A DNA stretch of 6,716 nt from an uncultured Collinsella sp. (lineage in GTDB: Bacteria; Actinomycetota; Coriobacteriia; Coriobacteriales; Coriobacteriaceae): contig CAUBWQ010000050.1 in NCBI GenBank assembly GCA_958439775.1, forward strand, positions 1 through 6,716, written 5' to 3'. Each line of letters starts with the position of its first letter. Position 1 is the stretch's first letter. Of this stretch, positions 1 through 5,460 are shown in pieces. The notes below the pieces were generated by a model that searched no databases, was not told where the DNA came from, and saw nothing but the letters and a program-made list of their open reading frames with translations. Position numbers and translations under genes: made by a program.

Positions 1-440
1 ACAATGCCGTTGCATCGACGGACGTTAAGTCTTTTGCGCATTTGATTTGCACCGAGCAGCTCTCTCGTCGTCTGGGCTTTAAGGTGGGCGAGGAGTTGAT
101 TCGCGTGGTGCGTGTCCGAAGCCTTAACGGCAATGCGCGCCAAGTAGACCATGGTTACTTTTTGGAGTCAATCGCCAAGGGCCTGACGCCCGAGATCGCC
201 GCAAAGTCAATTTACGACTATCTGGAGCACAAACGCGGCGTCAAGGTGATGGCGAGTCGCCGTACAGTGAGCGTCGAGCTTGCCAACGATGAAGACTGCA
301 GCTATCTTGACCTCGGCAAATACAACTGCGTTGCCGTCATGGAGAGCCAGTCGTACACCTCGGACGGCATCTTGTTCGAGGTCACGCACGCCCGTACGCA
401 CCCCGAGATCTTCCACTACCGCGTCAACTCCAAGCGATAG
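1..440 (+). CDS. GntR-family transcriptional regulator, C-terminal UTRA domain (5' end outside window)
   Basis: The frame is open to the left edge (first full codon at 3-5), so about 145 residues are visible and the true start lies upstream. The visible part is almost exactly one UTRA effector-binding domain of the HutC/TreR type. It contains LGFKVGEELIRVVRVRS, then SIYDYLE, then YLDLGKYNCVAVMESQSY, and closes with DGILFEVTHARTHPEIFHYRV, matching the family's usual ending in which a Phe/Tyr-rich strand follows a T-x-x-R-x-x-P pattern. In this family the missing N-terminus is a winged-helix DNA-binding domain, and binding of a sugar or sugar phosphate to UTRA releases the operator. The gene is followed by its own terminator and then by the control region of the ABC operon, so it is the likely local repressor. 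The TreR-like flavour is family resemblance only; the ligand is unknown. Confidence 0.88.
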   Translation, partial: NAVASTDVKSFAHLICTEQLSRRLGFKVGEELIRVVRVRSLNGNARQVDHGYFLESIAKGLTPEIAAKSIYDYLEHKRGVKVMASRRTVSVELANDEDCSYLDLGKYNCVAVMESQSYTSDGILFEVTHARTHPEIFHYRVNSKR

Positions 441-481
441 CCGGCTAGCTCGCAGCCTGACGAGACTCATGCCCTCAAAGC

Positions 482-530
482 GAAAACGCCCGGTCAAACC
501 GACGATGCATCGGCTTGACCGGGCGTTTTC
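482..530 (+). terminator. Rho-independent terminator after the GntR gene
   Basis: A long inverted repeat pairs 482-502 (GAAAACGCCCGGTCAA then ACCGA) with 510-530 (TCGG, then CTTGACCGGGCGTTTTC). There is one A/C mismatch (498/514) and a short loop around CGATGCA. The right arm ends in GTTTTCTCT, giving a modest T-run. The A-rich left arm would give a T-run on the other strand as well, so it could work in both directions. It separates the regulator from the ABC operon. Confidence 0.85.
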
Positions 531-551
531 TCTGCATTCGATAACAAATAA

Positions 552-563
552 TTGTTTATACAA
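552..563 (+). promoter_or_regulatory. Candidate GntR/UTRA operator O1
   Basis: TTGTTTATACAA is a near-perfect 12-bp palindrome (TTGT...ACAA arms, one mismatched pair). It has the shape typical of sites bound by HutC/TreR-type GntR regulators, and such a regulator is encoded just upstream. A perfect palindrome ACTTG-T-CAAGT (565-575) abuts it. It lies between the regulator's terminator and the ABC operon. Binding is inferred, not shown. Confidence 0.45.
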
Positions 564-626
564 AACTTGTCAAGTATCAAGTTGAAATTACCGTTCACCG
601 AAGTTTTTCTACCGCTCTAGTAATAC

Positions 627-638
627 TTGTTCAAACAA
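627..638 (+). promoter_or_regulatory. Candidate GntR/UTRA operator O2
   Basis: TTGTTCAAACAA has perfect 5-bp arms (TTGTT/AACAA) around a central CA. It lies exactly 75 bp downstream of the similar palindrome at 552-563, close to seven helical turns, so both could be bound on one face of the DNA. It overlaps the candidate -35 element at 630-635, which would suit repression of the ABC operon. Confidence 0.45.
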
Positions 639-658
639 CTAGCCAAATAGCGTATCGT
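630..658 (+). promoter_or_regulatory. Weak candidate sigma-70-type promoter for the ABC operon
   Basis: TTCAAA (630-635) and TATCGT (653-658) are separated by 17 bp and each matches the consensus hexamers at four of six bases. Transcription would start near 665, giving a leader of about 80 nt before the solute-binding protein gene. Other poor matches exist in this AT-rich stretch, for example TTGTCA at 567-572 and TTGAAA at 582-587, neither with a good -10. The exact promoter is therefore uncertain. Confidence 0.25.
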
Positions 659-704
659 TCAAATCAGCAAAAGGGGCAAAGTCCCCGAGCCAATCTCCGA
701 AGGC

Positions 705-723
705 GGCGGCAAAGGGTGCCGCC
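705..723 (+). promoter_or_regulatory. 5' leader hairpin upstream of the solute-binding protein gene
   Basis: GGCGGCA (705-711) pairs perfectly with TGCCGCC (717-723) around a five-base loop AAGGG. The hairpin ends about eight bases before the Shine-Dalgarno stretch. A smaller GGGG/CCCC stem (673-676 with 683-686) precedes it. Such leader hairpins can protect an mRNA 5' end or tune translation; which applies here cannot be told from sequence. Confidence 0.5.
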
Positions 724-731
724 ACGGTGTG

Positions 732-740
732 AAAGGGTGG
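732..740 (+). promoter_or_regulatory. Ribosome binding site that fixes the start at 747
   Basis: AAAGGGTGG lies six bases before the ATG at 747-749. An in-frame GTG at 729 would put this purine stretch inside the coding sequence and has no Shine-Dalgarno sequence of its own. The ATG at 759 has only AAGAACGAA upstream. The ATG at 747 is therefore preferred. Confidence 0.7.
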
Positions 741-746
741 ATTGTA

Positions 747-2063
747 ATGAAGAACGAAATGAGCAGAAGGCAGTTCCTGGGCTTTGCTGGTTCCGCGGCT
801 GCGGTTCTTGGTCTGGGTCTCGTGGGCTGCGGTGGCTCCGCCGGCTCCGGCTCCTCTGCTTCTGGTGACGCTGCCGAGGTCTACTTCCTCCAATTCAAGC
901 CTGAGGTCGACAAGGAGTGGAAGGAGATCGCCAAGGCGTACAAGGAGGAGAAGGGCGTCGAGGTCAAGATCGTGACCGCCGCCTCCAACACCTACGAGGA
1001 GAAGCTCAAGTCCGAGATGTCCAAGAGCTCCGCTCCGACCCTGTTCCAGGTCAACGGACCCACCGGTCTTAAGAACTGGAAGGATTACTGCGCCGACCTG
1101 TCCGATACCAAGCTCCGCGGTGAGCTCATTGACGACTCCCTGGCTCTGCAGTCCGATGGCAAGGATCTGGGTATCGACTGGGTCCAGGAGAGCTACGGCA
1201 TCATCTACAACAAGCAGCTGCTCGAGAAGGCTGGTTACAAGGCCGAGGACATCAACTCCTTTGACAAGCTGAAGGCTTGTGCTGACGACATTCAGGCCCG
1301 CAAGGACGAGCTCGGCGTTGAGGGCGCCTTCACTTCTGCCGGCATGGACGATTCCTCCAGCTGGCGTTACACCACCCACCTCGCCAACCTCCCGCTCTAC
1401 TACGAGTTCGAGAAGGAGCACAACCAGGAGGACGACGAGATCAAGGGCGAGTATCTCGACAACTTCAAGCAGATTTTCGACCTGTACATCACCGACTCCA
1501 CCTGCGATCCTTCGCAGCTTGCCTCCAAGACCGGCGACGACGCCACCAACGAGTTCGCAACCGGCAAGGCCGTCTTCTATCAGAACGGCTCTTGGGCATA
1601 CGCTGACCTCACCAAGGCCGGTATGACCGACGACCAGCTCGGCATGCTGCCGATCTACATCGGCGTCGACGGCGAGGAGAACCAGGGCCTGTGCTCCGGC
1701 GGCGAGAACTACTGGTGCGTCAGCTCCCAGGCTTCCGAGGATGCTCAGAAGGCCACCGAGGACTTCATGTACTGGTGCGTCACCGCTGACACCCCGACCA
1801 GCATCATCGCCGACAAGATGGGTCTGACCGCTCCGTTCAAGAGCGCCAAGGAGACCACCAACGTCTTCTCGCAGCAGGCCGTTGCCATGGCCAAGGATGG
1901 CAAGAAGACCGTCGCTTGGGACTTCGTCTACATCCCCTCTGAGGAGTGGAAGAAGAACCTCAAGCAGGCTCTCATTGCTTATGCTGCCGACAACACCAAG
2001 TGGGACGGCGTCAAGAACGCCTTCGTCGATGGCTGGAAGACCGAGAAGGCTGCTTCCGAGTAA
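747..2063 (+). CDS. Carbohydrate ABC transporter solute-binding lipoprotein (SBP_bac_1 / MalE-like)
   Basis: This 438-residue protein should capture a sugar or oligosaccharide outside the membrane and deliver it to the two permeases encoded next. Residues 6-11 read SRRQFL, a twin-arginine motif (R7, R8). An Ala/Gly/Leu-rich hydrophobic stretch follows, then the lipobox LVGC with the lipidated Cys at residue 28. A Gly/Ser-rich linker (about 29-41) tethers the mature domain. This implies export by Tat and membrane anchoring by a lipid. The mature part has the family's layout: an early strand VYFLQF, the segment APTLFQVNGPTGLKNW, a GIIYNKQLLEKAGY segment, the FATGKAVFYQNGSWAY motif typical of sugar binders, and a C-terminal Trp-rich end. 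Codon use is very uniform and C/G-ending, as expected for a highly expressed gene. The substrate cannot be read from sequence; an alpha-glucoside is a guess from the nearby glgP. Confidence 0.92.
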   Translation: MKNEMSRRQFLGFAGSAAAVLGLGLVGCGGSAGSGSSASGDAAEVYFLQFKPEVDKEWKEIAKAYKEEKGVEVKIVTAASNTYEEKLKSEMSKSSAPTLFQVNGPTGLKNWKDYCADLSDTKLRGELIDDSLALQSDGKDLGIDWVQESYGIIYNKQLLEKAGYKAEDINSFDKLKACADDIQARKDELGVEGAFTSAGMDDSSSWRYTTHLANLPLYYEFEKEHNQEDDEIKGEYLDNFKQIFDLYITDSTCDPSQLASKTGDDATNEFATGKAVFYQNGSWAYADLTKAGMTDDQLGMLPIYIGVDGEENQGLCSGGENYWCVSSQASEDAQKATEDFMYWCVTADTPTSIIADKMGLTAPFKSAKETTNVFSQQAVAMAKDGKKTVAWDFVYIPSEEWKKNLKQALIAYAADNTKWDGVKNAFVDGWKTEKAASE

Positions 2064-2094
2064 GCAGTTGCTGCCCAAGCTATCTGATTAGCGA

Positions 2095-2130
2095 CAGGGG
2101 GCGGGCAGACGTAGGTTTGCCCGCCCCCTG
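2095..2130 (+). other. Strong intergenic hairpin between binding-protein and first permease genes
   Basis: CAGGGGGCGGGCA (2095-2107) pairs perfectly with TGCCCGCCCCCTG (2118-2130). A G-U pair and two further pairs extend the stem to 16 bp around the loop GTAG. No T-run follows, only CATATTGAAAGG, so this is not a standard intrinsic terminator. It most likely shields the 3' end of the binding-protein mRNA or partly attenuates transcription. That would let the binding protein be made in excess of the permeases, as known for the malE-malF interval of E. coli. The role is inferred. Confidence 0.8.
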
Positions 2131-2150
2131 CATATTGAAAGGACCCTTCT

Positions 2151-2972
2151 ATGGGCAAAGCACTCAAGCGCTGGTGGCCGCTCTTTATGCTGCCCACGTG
2201 CCTGGCGTTTATGATCGGGTTCGTGATCCCTTTTATCCAGGGCTTCTATCTCTCGTTCTGCCAGTTTATTACCATTAACAACGCGCACTTTGTCGGTATC
2301 GCGAACTACGTGCGCGCGCTGTCCGATCCGCAGTTTGCCGCGTCGTTCTTCTTTACCGTCGCGTTTGCCTTCCTGTCGACGGTGCTCATCAACGTGATCG
2401 CCCTGGCAATTGCGCAGGCGCTCACCCGCAAGGCGCTCAAAGGCACCAACATCTTCCGCACGATCTTCTTTATGCCTAACCTGATCGGCGGCATCGTGCT
2501 GGGCTACATTTGGCAGATTCTGATCAACTGCCTGCTCTCCAACGTGGGCGCCCAGCTCATCGCCCTTAACTCTGCTGCTGGCTTCTGGGGCCTTATCATC
2601 CTGACCCTGTGGCAGCAGGTCGGCTACATGATGATCATCTACATCGCGGCCGCCAAGGTCGACGGCGCCACGGCATGGCAGACGTTTTGGAAGGTTAAGA
2701 TCCCCAATCTGATGCCGACGATCACCATCTGCCTGTTCCTGTCCATCACCAACGGCTTTAAGCTGTTCGACCAGAACCTCGCCCTTACCGGCGGCGCTCC
2801 CGCACACTCCACCGAGATGCTCGCCCTGAACATCTACAACACGTTCTACTCGCGTGCTGGCATCGCATGGCAGGGCATCGGTCAGGCCAAGGCAGTTATC
2901 TTCTGCATCCTGGTCGTCGCTATCTCCATGATTCAGCTTAAGGCCACGAGGTCCAAGGAGGTGCAGCAGTAA
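2151..2972 (+). CDS. Carbohydrate ABC transporter permease, MalF/MsmF-like (EAA loop appears shortened)
   Basis: This 273-residue inner-membrane permease should form half of the importer's channel. Six hydrophobic segments are visible at roughly residues 10-32, 66-90, 103-125, 144-166, 186-207 and 246-263. The start follows GAAAGGA at 2137-2143 with good spacing. The cytoplasmic EAA loop reads YIAAAKVDGATAW and then ends in KVKIP. In this family about 11 residues of the form GLQxxPxDxxE normally stand between YIA and AAKxDG. Here they are missing, along with the conserved Glu, while the Asp-Gly and the Ile-Pro end remain. The family is usually about 280-300 residues, so the length fits a loss of this size. 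The frame is intact, so the gene is not obviously dead. However, this loop is the coupling helix that docks on the ATPase, and transport may be impaired. The end overlaps the next gene by one base (TAATG). Confidence 0.9.
   Translation: MGKALKRWWPLFMLPTCLAFMIGFVIPFIQGFYLSFCQFITINNAHFVGIANYVRALSDPQFAASFFFTVAFAFLSTVLINVIALAIAQALTRKALKGTNIFRTIFFMPNLIGGIVLGYIWQILINCLLSNVGAQLIALNSAAGFWGLIILTLWQQVGYMMIIYIAAAKVDGATAWQTFWKVKIPNLMPTITICLFLSITNGFKLFDQNLALTGGAPAHSTEMLALNIYNTFYSRAGIAWQGIGQAKAVIFCILVVAISMIQLKATRSKEVQQ
2955..2962 (+). promoter_or_regulatory. Consensus Shine-Dalgarno inside the first permease gene
   Basis: AAGGAGGT is a full match to the anti-Shine-Dalgarno sequence. It is followed after nine bases by the ATG at 2972, which shares its A with the upstream stop TAA. 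This sets the second permease's start and suggests translational coupling of the two subunits. Confidence 0.85.
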
Positions 2973-3811
2973 TGAAACGCGATAAGGCTATCAACCGCGC
3001 GCTCTCGATTTTCTTTACGATCCTGTCGCTCGCATGGATCTACCCCGTGTTCATGATTGCGCTCAATTCCTTTAAAAAGGCAACTGCAATCAGCACCACC
3101 ACGGCATTCGATCTGCTCACGCCCGAGACGTTCAACGGTCTCGCAAACTACGTGCACGCTCTTAACGAGCAGGGCTTTGCCTCGGCGTTTATGTACTCGC
3201 TCATCATCACGGTCACGTCGGTCGTTCTGATCTTGGTGTGCTGCTCCATGTGCGCTTGGTACGTAGTCCGTGTCAACAACAAGATCTCGAACTTCTTCTA
3301 TTACCTGTTCGTCTTCTCGATGGTCGTGCCGTTCCAGATGCTCATGTTCACGCTGTCCAATTTGGCGGACCGCATCGGCTTCAACACGCCGTTCAACATC
3401 TGCTTTATCTATCTTGGCTTTGGCGCGGGCCTGGCGGTCTTTATGTTCGCCGGCTTTGTAAAGAACATTCCGCTCGAGATCGAAGAGGCGGCCATGATCG
3501 ACGGCTGCAACCCGGTTCAGGTGTTCTTTAAGATCGTCCTTCCCATCATGAAGCCCACCTATCTTTCGGTCGGCATTCTCGAGACCATGTGGGTCTGGAA
3601 CGACTATCTGCTGCCCTACCTTACCCTCGACTCCACCAAGTACAGGACCATTCCTATCTTGATCCAGTACTTCCGCGGCGGCTACGGCCACGTCGAGCTC
3701 GGTCCCATGATGGCCTGCATCATGATGGTCGTTATCCCCATCGTCATCATGTACATCCTCTGCCAGAAGTACATCATCGACGGCGTGGTGGCAGGTGCCG
3801 TCAAGGGCTGA
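2972..3811 (+). CDS. Carbohydrate ABC transporter permease, MalG-like
   Basis: This 279-residue protein is the second channel subunit of the importer. It has an N-terminal membrane segment (about residues 11-31) and then five more, near 73-95, 108-128, 143-161, 196-214 and 245-265. The cytoplasmic EAA loop is complete. FVKNIPLEIEEAAMIDG spans residues 162-178, with the conserved Glu172-Ala-Ala and Gly178, and FFKIVLP follows at 185-191. The intact loop here makes the shortened loop of the upstream partner stand out. The C-terminus ends in the short YIIDGVVAGAVKG tail characteristic of MalG-type permeases, in which the G-x-x-x-G-A-V-K-G end reaches toward the ATPase. One-base overlap with the upstream gene and a strong internal ribosome binding site point to coupled translation. 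Confidence 0.94.
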   Translation: MKRDKAINRALSIFFTILSLAWIYPVFMIALNSFKKATAISTTTAFDLLTPETFNGLANYVHALNEQGFASAFMYSLIITVTSVVLILVCCSMCAWYVVRVNNKISNFFYYLFVFSMVVPFQMLMFTLSNLADRIGFNTPFNICFIYLGFGAGLAVFMFAGFVKNIPLEIEEAAMIDGCNPVQVFFKIVLPIMKPTYLSVGILETMWVWNDYLLPYLTLDSTKYRTIPILIQYFRGGYGHVELGPMMACIMMVVIPIVIMYILCQKYIIDGVVAGAVKG

Positions 3812-3835
3812 TGCCGTAACTGTTTTGCAAGTTTC

Positions 3836-3862
3836 TGCGGCGCCCCTCAGCGCGGCGCCGCA
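3836..3862 (+). other. Intergenic hairpin between second permease and ATPase genes
   Basis: TGCGGCGCC (3836-3844) pairs perfectly with GGCGCCGCA (3854-3862). No T-run follows; instead TATCGAAAGG leads straight to the ATPase start codon. As with the hairpin at 2095-2130, it probably acts on mRNA stability or partial attenuation rather than as a true terminator. The two hairpins share the 13 bases at their right edge, GCATAT(T/C)GAAAGG (2130-2142 and 3860-3872), which include the ribosome binding site. Confidence 0.7.
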
Positions 3863-3879
3863 TATCGAAAGGTAAAGAC

Positions 3880-5079
3880 ATGGCCGAGATCGTTCTCAAA
3901 CATGTTCAGAAGGTGTATCCCAACAACGAGTCCAAAAAGAAGGGCTTCTTTGGCAAAAAGAAGAAGACCGAGGAGAAGAAGCACAACCTCAAGGTTACCG
4001 AGGACGGTGTGCTCGCTGTAGAGGACTTCAACCTCACCGTTCACGACCAGGAGTTCGTCGTCCTCGTTGGCCCCTCTGGCTGCGGTAAGTCCACGACGAT
4101 GCGCATGGTCGCCGGCCTGGAGGACATTACCTCGGGCGATGTGCTCATCGACGGCAAGCGTGTCAACGACGTGGCGCCCAAGGACCGCGACATCGCCATG
4201 GTGTTCCAGAGCTACGCTCTGTACCCCAATATGACGGTGTACGAGAACATGGCATTTACGCTCGAGCTCAAGAAGGTTCCCAAGGACGAGATCGACCGCA
4301 AGGTTCGCTCTGCTGCCGAGATTCTGGGCATTACCGAGTACCTCGACCGTAAGCCCAAGGCGCTCTCCGGCGGCCAGCGCCAGCGTGTCGCTATCGGCCG
4401 CGCCATCGTGCGTGACCCCAAGGTCTTCCTGATGGACGAGCCGCTGTCCAACCTGGACGCCAAGCTTCGTAACCAGATGCGTGCCGAGCTCATTAAGCTG
4501 CGCCACGAGATCAAGGGCACGTTCATTTATGTTACTCACGACCACACCGAGGCCATGACCCTTGGCGACCGTATCGTGGTCATGAAGGACGGCGTCGTCC
4601 AGCAGATCGCCACGCCGCAGGAGGTCTTCAACCATCCCGCGAACATCTTCGTCGCCGGCTTCATCGGCGTGCCGCAGATGAACTTCTTCGATGCCCAGCT
4701 GGTGCGCTCGGGCAACGGCTTTACCGTCAAGACCGAGGATATGAACGTGGCGCTCGCCCCCGAGACTTGCGCTCAGCTTGCCCTCAACTGGGACGGCGGC
4801 GACGTGAAGGAGATTACGGCCGGCGTGCGTCCCGAGCAGATCCTGCTTGCCGACAAGGGCGAGGAGGGCGCGCTCCAGGGTACCGTCGAGGTGACCGAGC
4901 TCATGGGCTCGACCGAGCATGTCCACGTGACCGCTCCCGACGGCCAGTTTGTCCTGATTATCCCCGTCGTCGACCTCGAGGCCAAGGGCGCGCTCAAGGC
5001 TGGCGACACCATCTGGTTCAAGTTCGAGAAGAACGCGACCCACCTCTTCGATAAGGTCTCTGGCAAGAACCTTATCTAG
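3880..5079 (+). CDS. Carbohydrate ABC transporter ATP-binding protein (MalK/MsmK/UgpC family)
   Basis: This 399-residue ATPase powers the importer from the cytoplasmic face. All catalytic motifs are present: Walker A GPSGCGKST (residues 64-72), Q-loop Gln110, signature LSGGQ (162-166), Walker B VFLMDEP (182-188), D-loop SNLD (190-193) and H-loop His220. After about residue 240 comes the C-terminal regulatory (OB/TOBE-like) domain with the GVRPEQ motif at 315-320, found in sugar-importer ATPases. Between the first strand (MAEIVLKHVQKVYP) and AVEDFNL lies a Lys-rich insert, about residues 16-43, absent from E. coli MalK. I recall similar inserts in ATPases of this family from gut Firmicutes and Actinobacteria. 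Residue 222 is His where the family usually has Gln (THDQTEA). The start follows GAAAGG at good spacing. Whether it serves only this importer or several, as MsmK can, is unknown. Confidence 0.95.
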   Translation: MAEIVLKHVQKVYPNNESKKKGFFGKKKKTEEKKHNLKVTEDGVLAVEDFNLTVHDQEFVVLVGPSGCGKSTTMRMVAGLEDITSGDVLIDGKRVNDVAPKDRDIAMVFQSYALYPNMTVYENMAFTLELKKVPKDEIDRKVRSAAEILGITEYLDRKPKALSGGQRQRVAIGRAIVRDPKVFLMDEPLSNLDAKLRNQMRAELIKLRHEIKGTFIYVTHDHTEAMTLGDRIVVMKDGVVQQIATPQEVFNHPANIFVAGFIGVPQMNFFDAQLVRSGNGFTVKTEDMNVALAPETCAQLALNWDGGDVKEITAGVRPEQILLADKGEEGALQGTVEVTELMGSTEHVHVTAPDGQFVLIIPVVDLEAKGALKAGDTIWFKFEKNATHLFDKVSGKNLI

Positions 5080-5147
5080 GCCCGGTGCATCCAGGCCCTC
5101 CCTTTGGGCGGCTGCGGTATTGCCATCCTTTTGCCGCGGTCACATAT

Positions 5148-5191
5148 AAGGCTCCCCGCCCGTCCACTGGGCGAGAGGGGAGCCTTTCTTT
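5148..5191 (+). terminator. Rho-independent terminator of the ABC operon
   Basis: AAGGCTCCCC (5148-5157) pairs with GGGGAGCCTT (5177-5186). GCCC (5158-5161) and GGGC (5169-5172) extend the stem past a GAGA bulge. TTTCTTT (5185-5191) follows. It lies about 70 bases after the ATPase stop codon. Confidence 0.88.
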
Positions 5192-5222
5192 GTGTGGGGG
5201 CTGTCTGACCGTTCATCTGTCA

Positions 5223-5283
5223 GTTTGTCTTGATCTGTAACAGGAGGAGGGCCAAATTGGGTCTACCTGTTACAGATCGAGAT
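5223..5283. repeat. Palindromic intergenic repeat, unit 1
   Basis: TCTTGATCTGTAACAGG (5228-5244) pairs with CCTGTTACAGATCGAGA (5266-5282), 17 bp with one G-T pair, around a 21-base centre. The left side from 5223 and the right side to 5283 recur exactly 80 bp downstream. The centre, containing AATTGGGTCTACC, is the reverse complement of the centre of unit 2. The two units are therefore in opposite orientation. Confidence 0.85.
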
Positions 5284-5335
5284 GAATTTAACGGAGGAAT
5301 CTGTTTGTCTTGATCTATAACAGGTAGACCCAATT
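5255..5335. repeat. 28-bp inverted repeat spanning the two palindromic units
   Basis: Bases 5255-5282 (starting AATTGGGTCTACCTGTTAC) are the reverse complement of 5308-5335 (ending AACAGGTAGACCCAATT) with two mismatches, around a 25-base spacer. This arrangement competes with the two separate hairpins, so the stretch can fold in two ways. It follows from the units lying head to head. Confidence 0.85.
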
Positions 5336-5363
5336 ATGTCGGCTAGATGTTACAGGTCGAGAT
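5303..5363. repeat. Palindromic intergenic repeat, unit 2
   Basis: TCTTGATCTATAACA (5308-5322) pairs with TGTTACAGGTCGAGA (5348-5362), with two G-T pairs and one mismatch. The left arm from 5303 to 5324 matches 5223-5244 at 21 of 22 bases. The right arm 5348-5363 matches 5268-5283 at 15 of 16. Five T residues (5363-5367) follow, so on the + strand it could also terminate read-through from the ABC operon. Confidence 0.82.
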
Positions 5364-5400
5364 TTTTGGTCGAGGCAGGCCACGGGCAACACAGGGACAC

Positions 5401-5435
5401 AAAAAACGGAGCCGCGTTGCCACGGCTCCGTTTCT
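5401..5435 (-). terminator. Rho-independent terminator of glgP
   Basis: AAACGGAGCCG (5404-5414) pairs perfectly with CGGCTCCGTTT (5423-5433) around an eight-base loop. Read on the - strand the stem runs into six T residues (complement of 5401-5406). It lies 26 bases past the glgP stop codon. Confidence 0.9.
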
Positions 5436-5460
5436 CAAGAGGATGGGTAAGGGAAGCGAA

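Noticed and set aside
42..44. TTG as the start of the GntR-family gene
   Set aside because: The frame is open and protein-like back to the window edge, and the UTRA domain begins before this codon; the gene is simply cut by the window.
729..746. Upstream GTG start for the binding protein
   Set aside because: It would place the Shine-Dalgarno stretch inside the coding region, has no ribosome binding site of its own, and would add six residues to a signal peptide that is already complete.
639..2078. Long antisense open frame (479 codons) on the - strand across the binding-protein gene
   Set aside because: It mirrors the strong C/G-ending codon bias of the + strand gene. Its translation is a low-complexity Leu/Val/Gly/Asp mix with no domain, whereas the + strand product has a full signal peptide and family motifs.
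2095..2130. Classical rho-independent terminator between binding-protein and permease genes
   Set aside because: The stem is strong enough, but no T-run follows and the next gene's ribosome binding site starts at once.
3847..5043. Long antisense open frame (398 codons) on the - strand across the ATPase gene
   Set aside because: Same cause: codon bias of the ATPase gene leaves the opposite strand free of stops. The + strand has every ABC ATPase motif.
5223..5363. CRISPR-like repeat-spacer pattern
   Set aside because: There are only two units, the arms are inverted repeats with diverged copies, and the interval between them is itself part of the repeat. No cas gene is in view.
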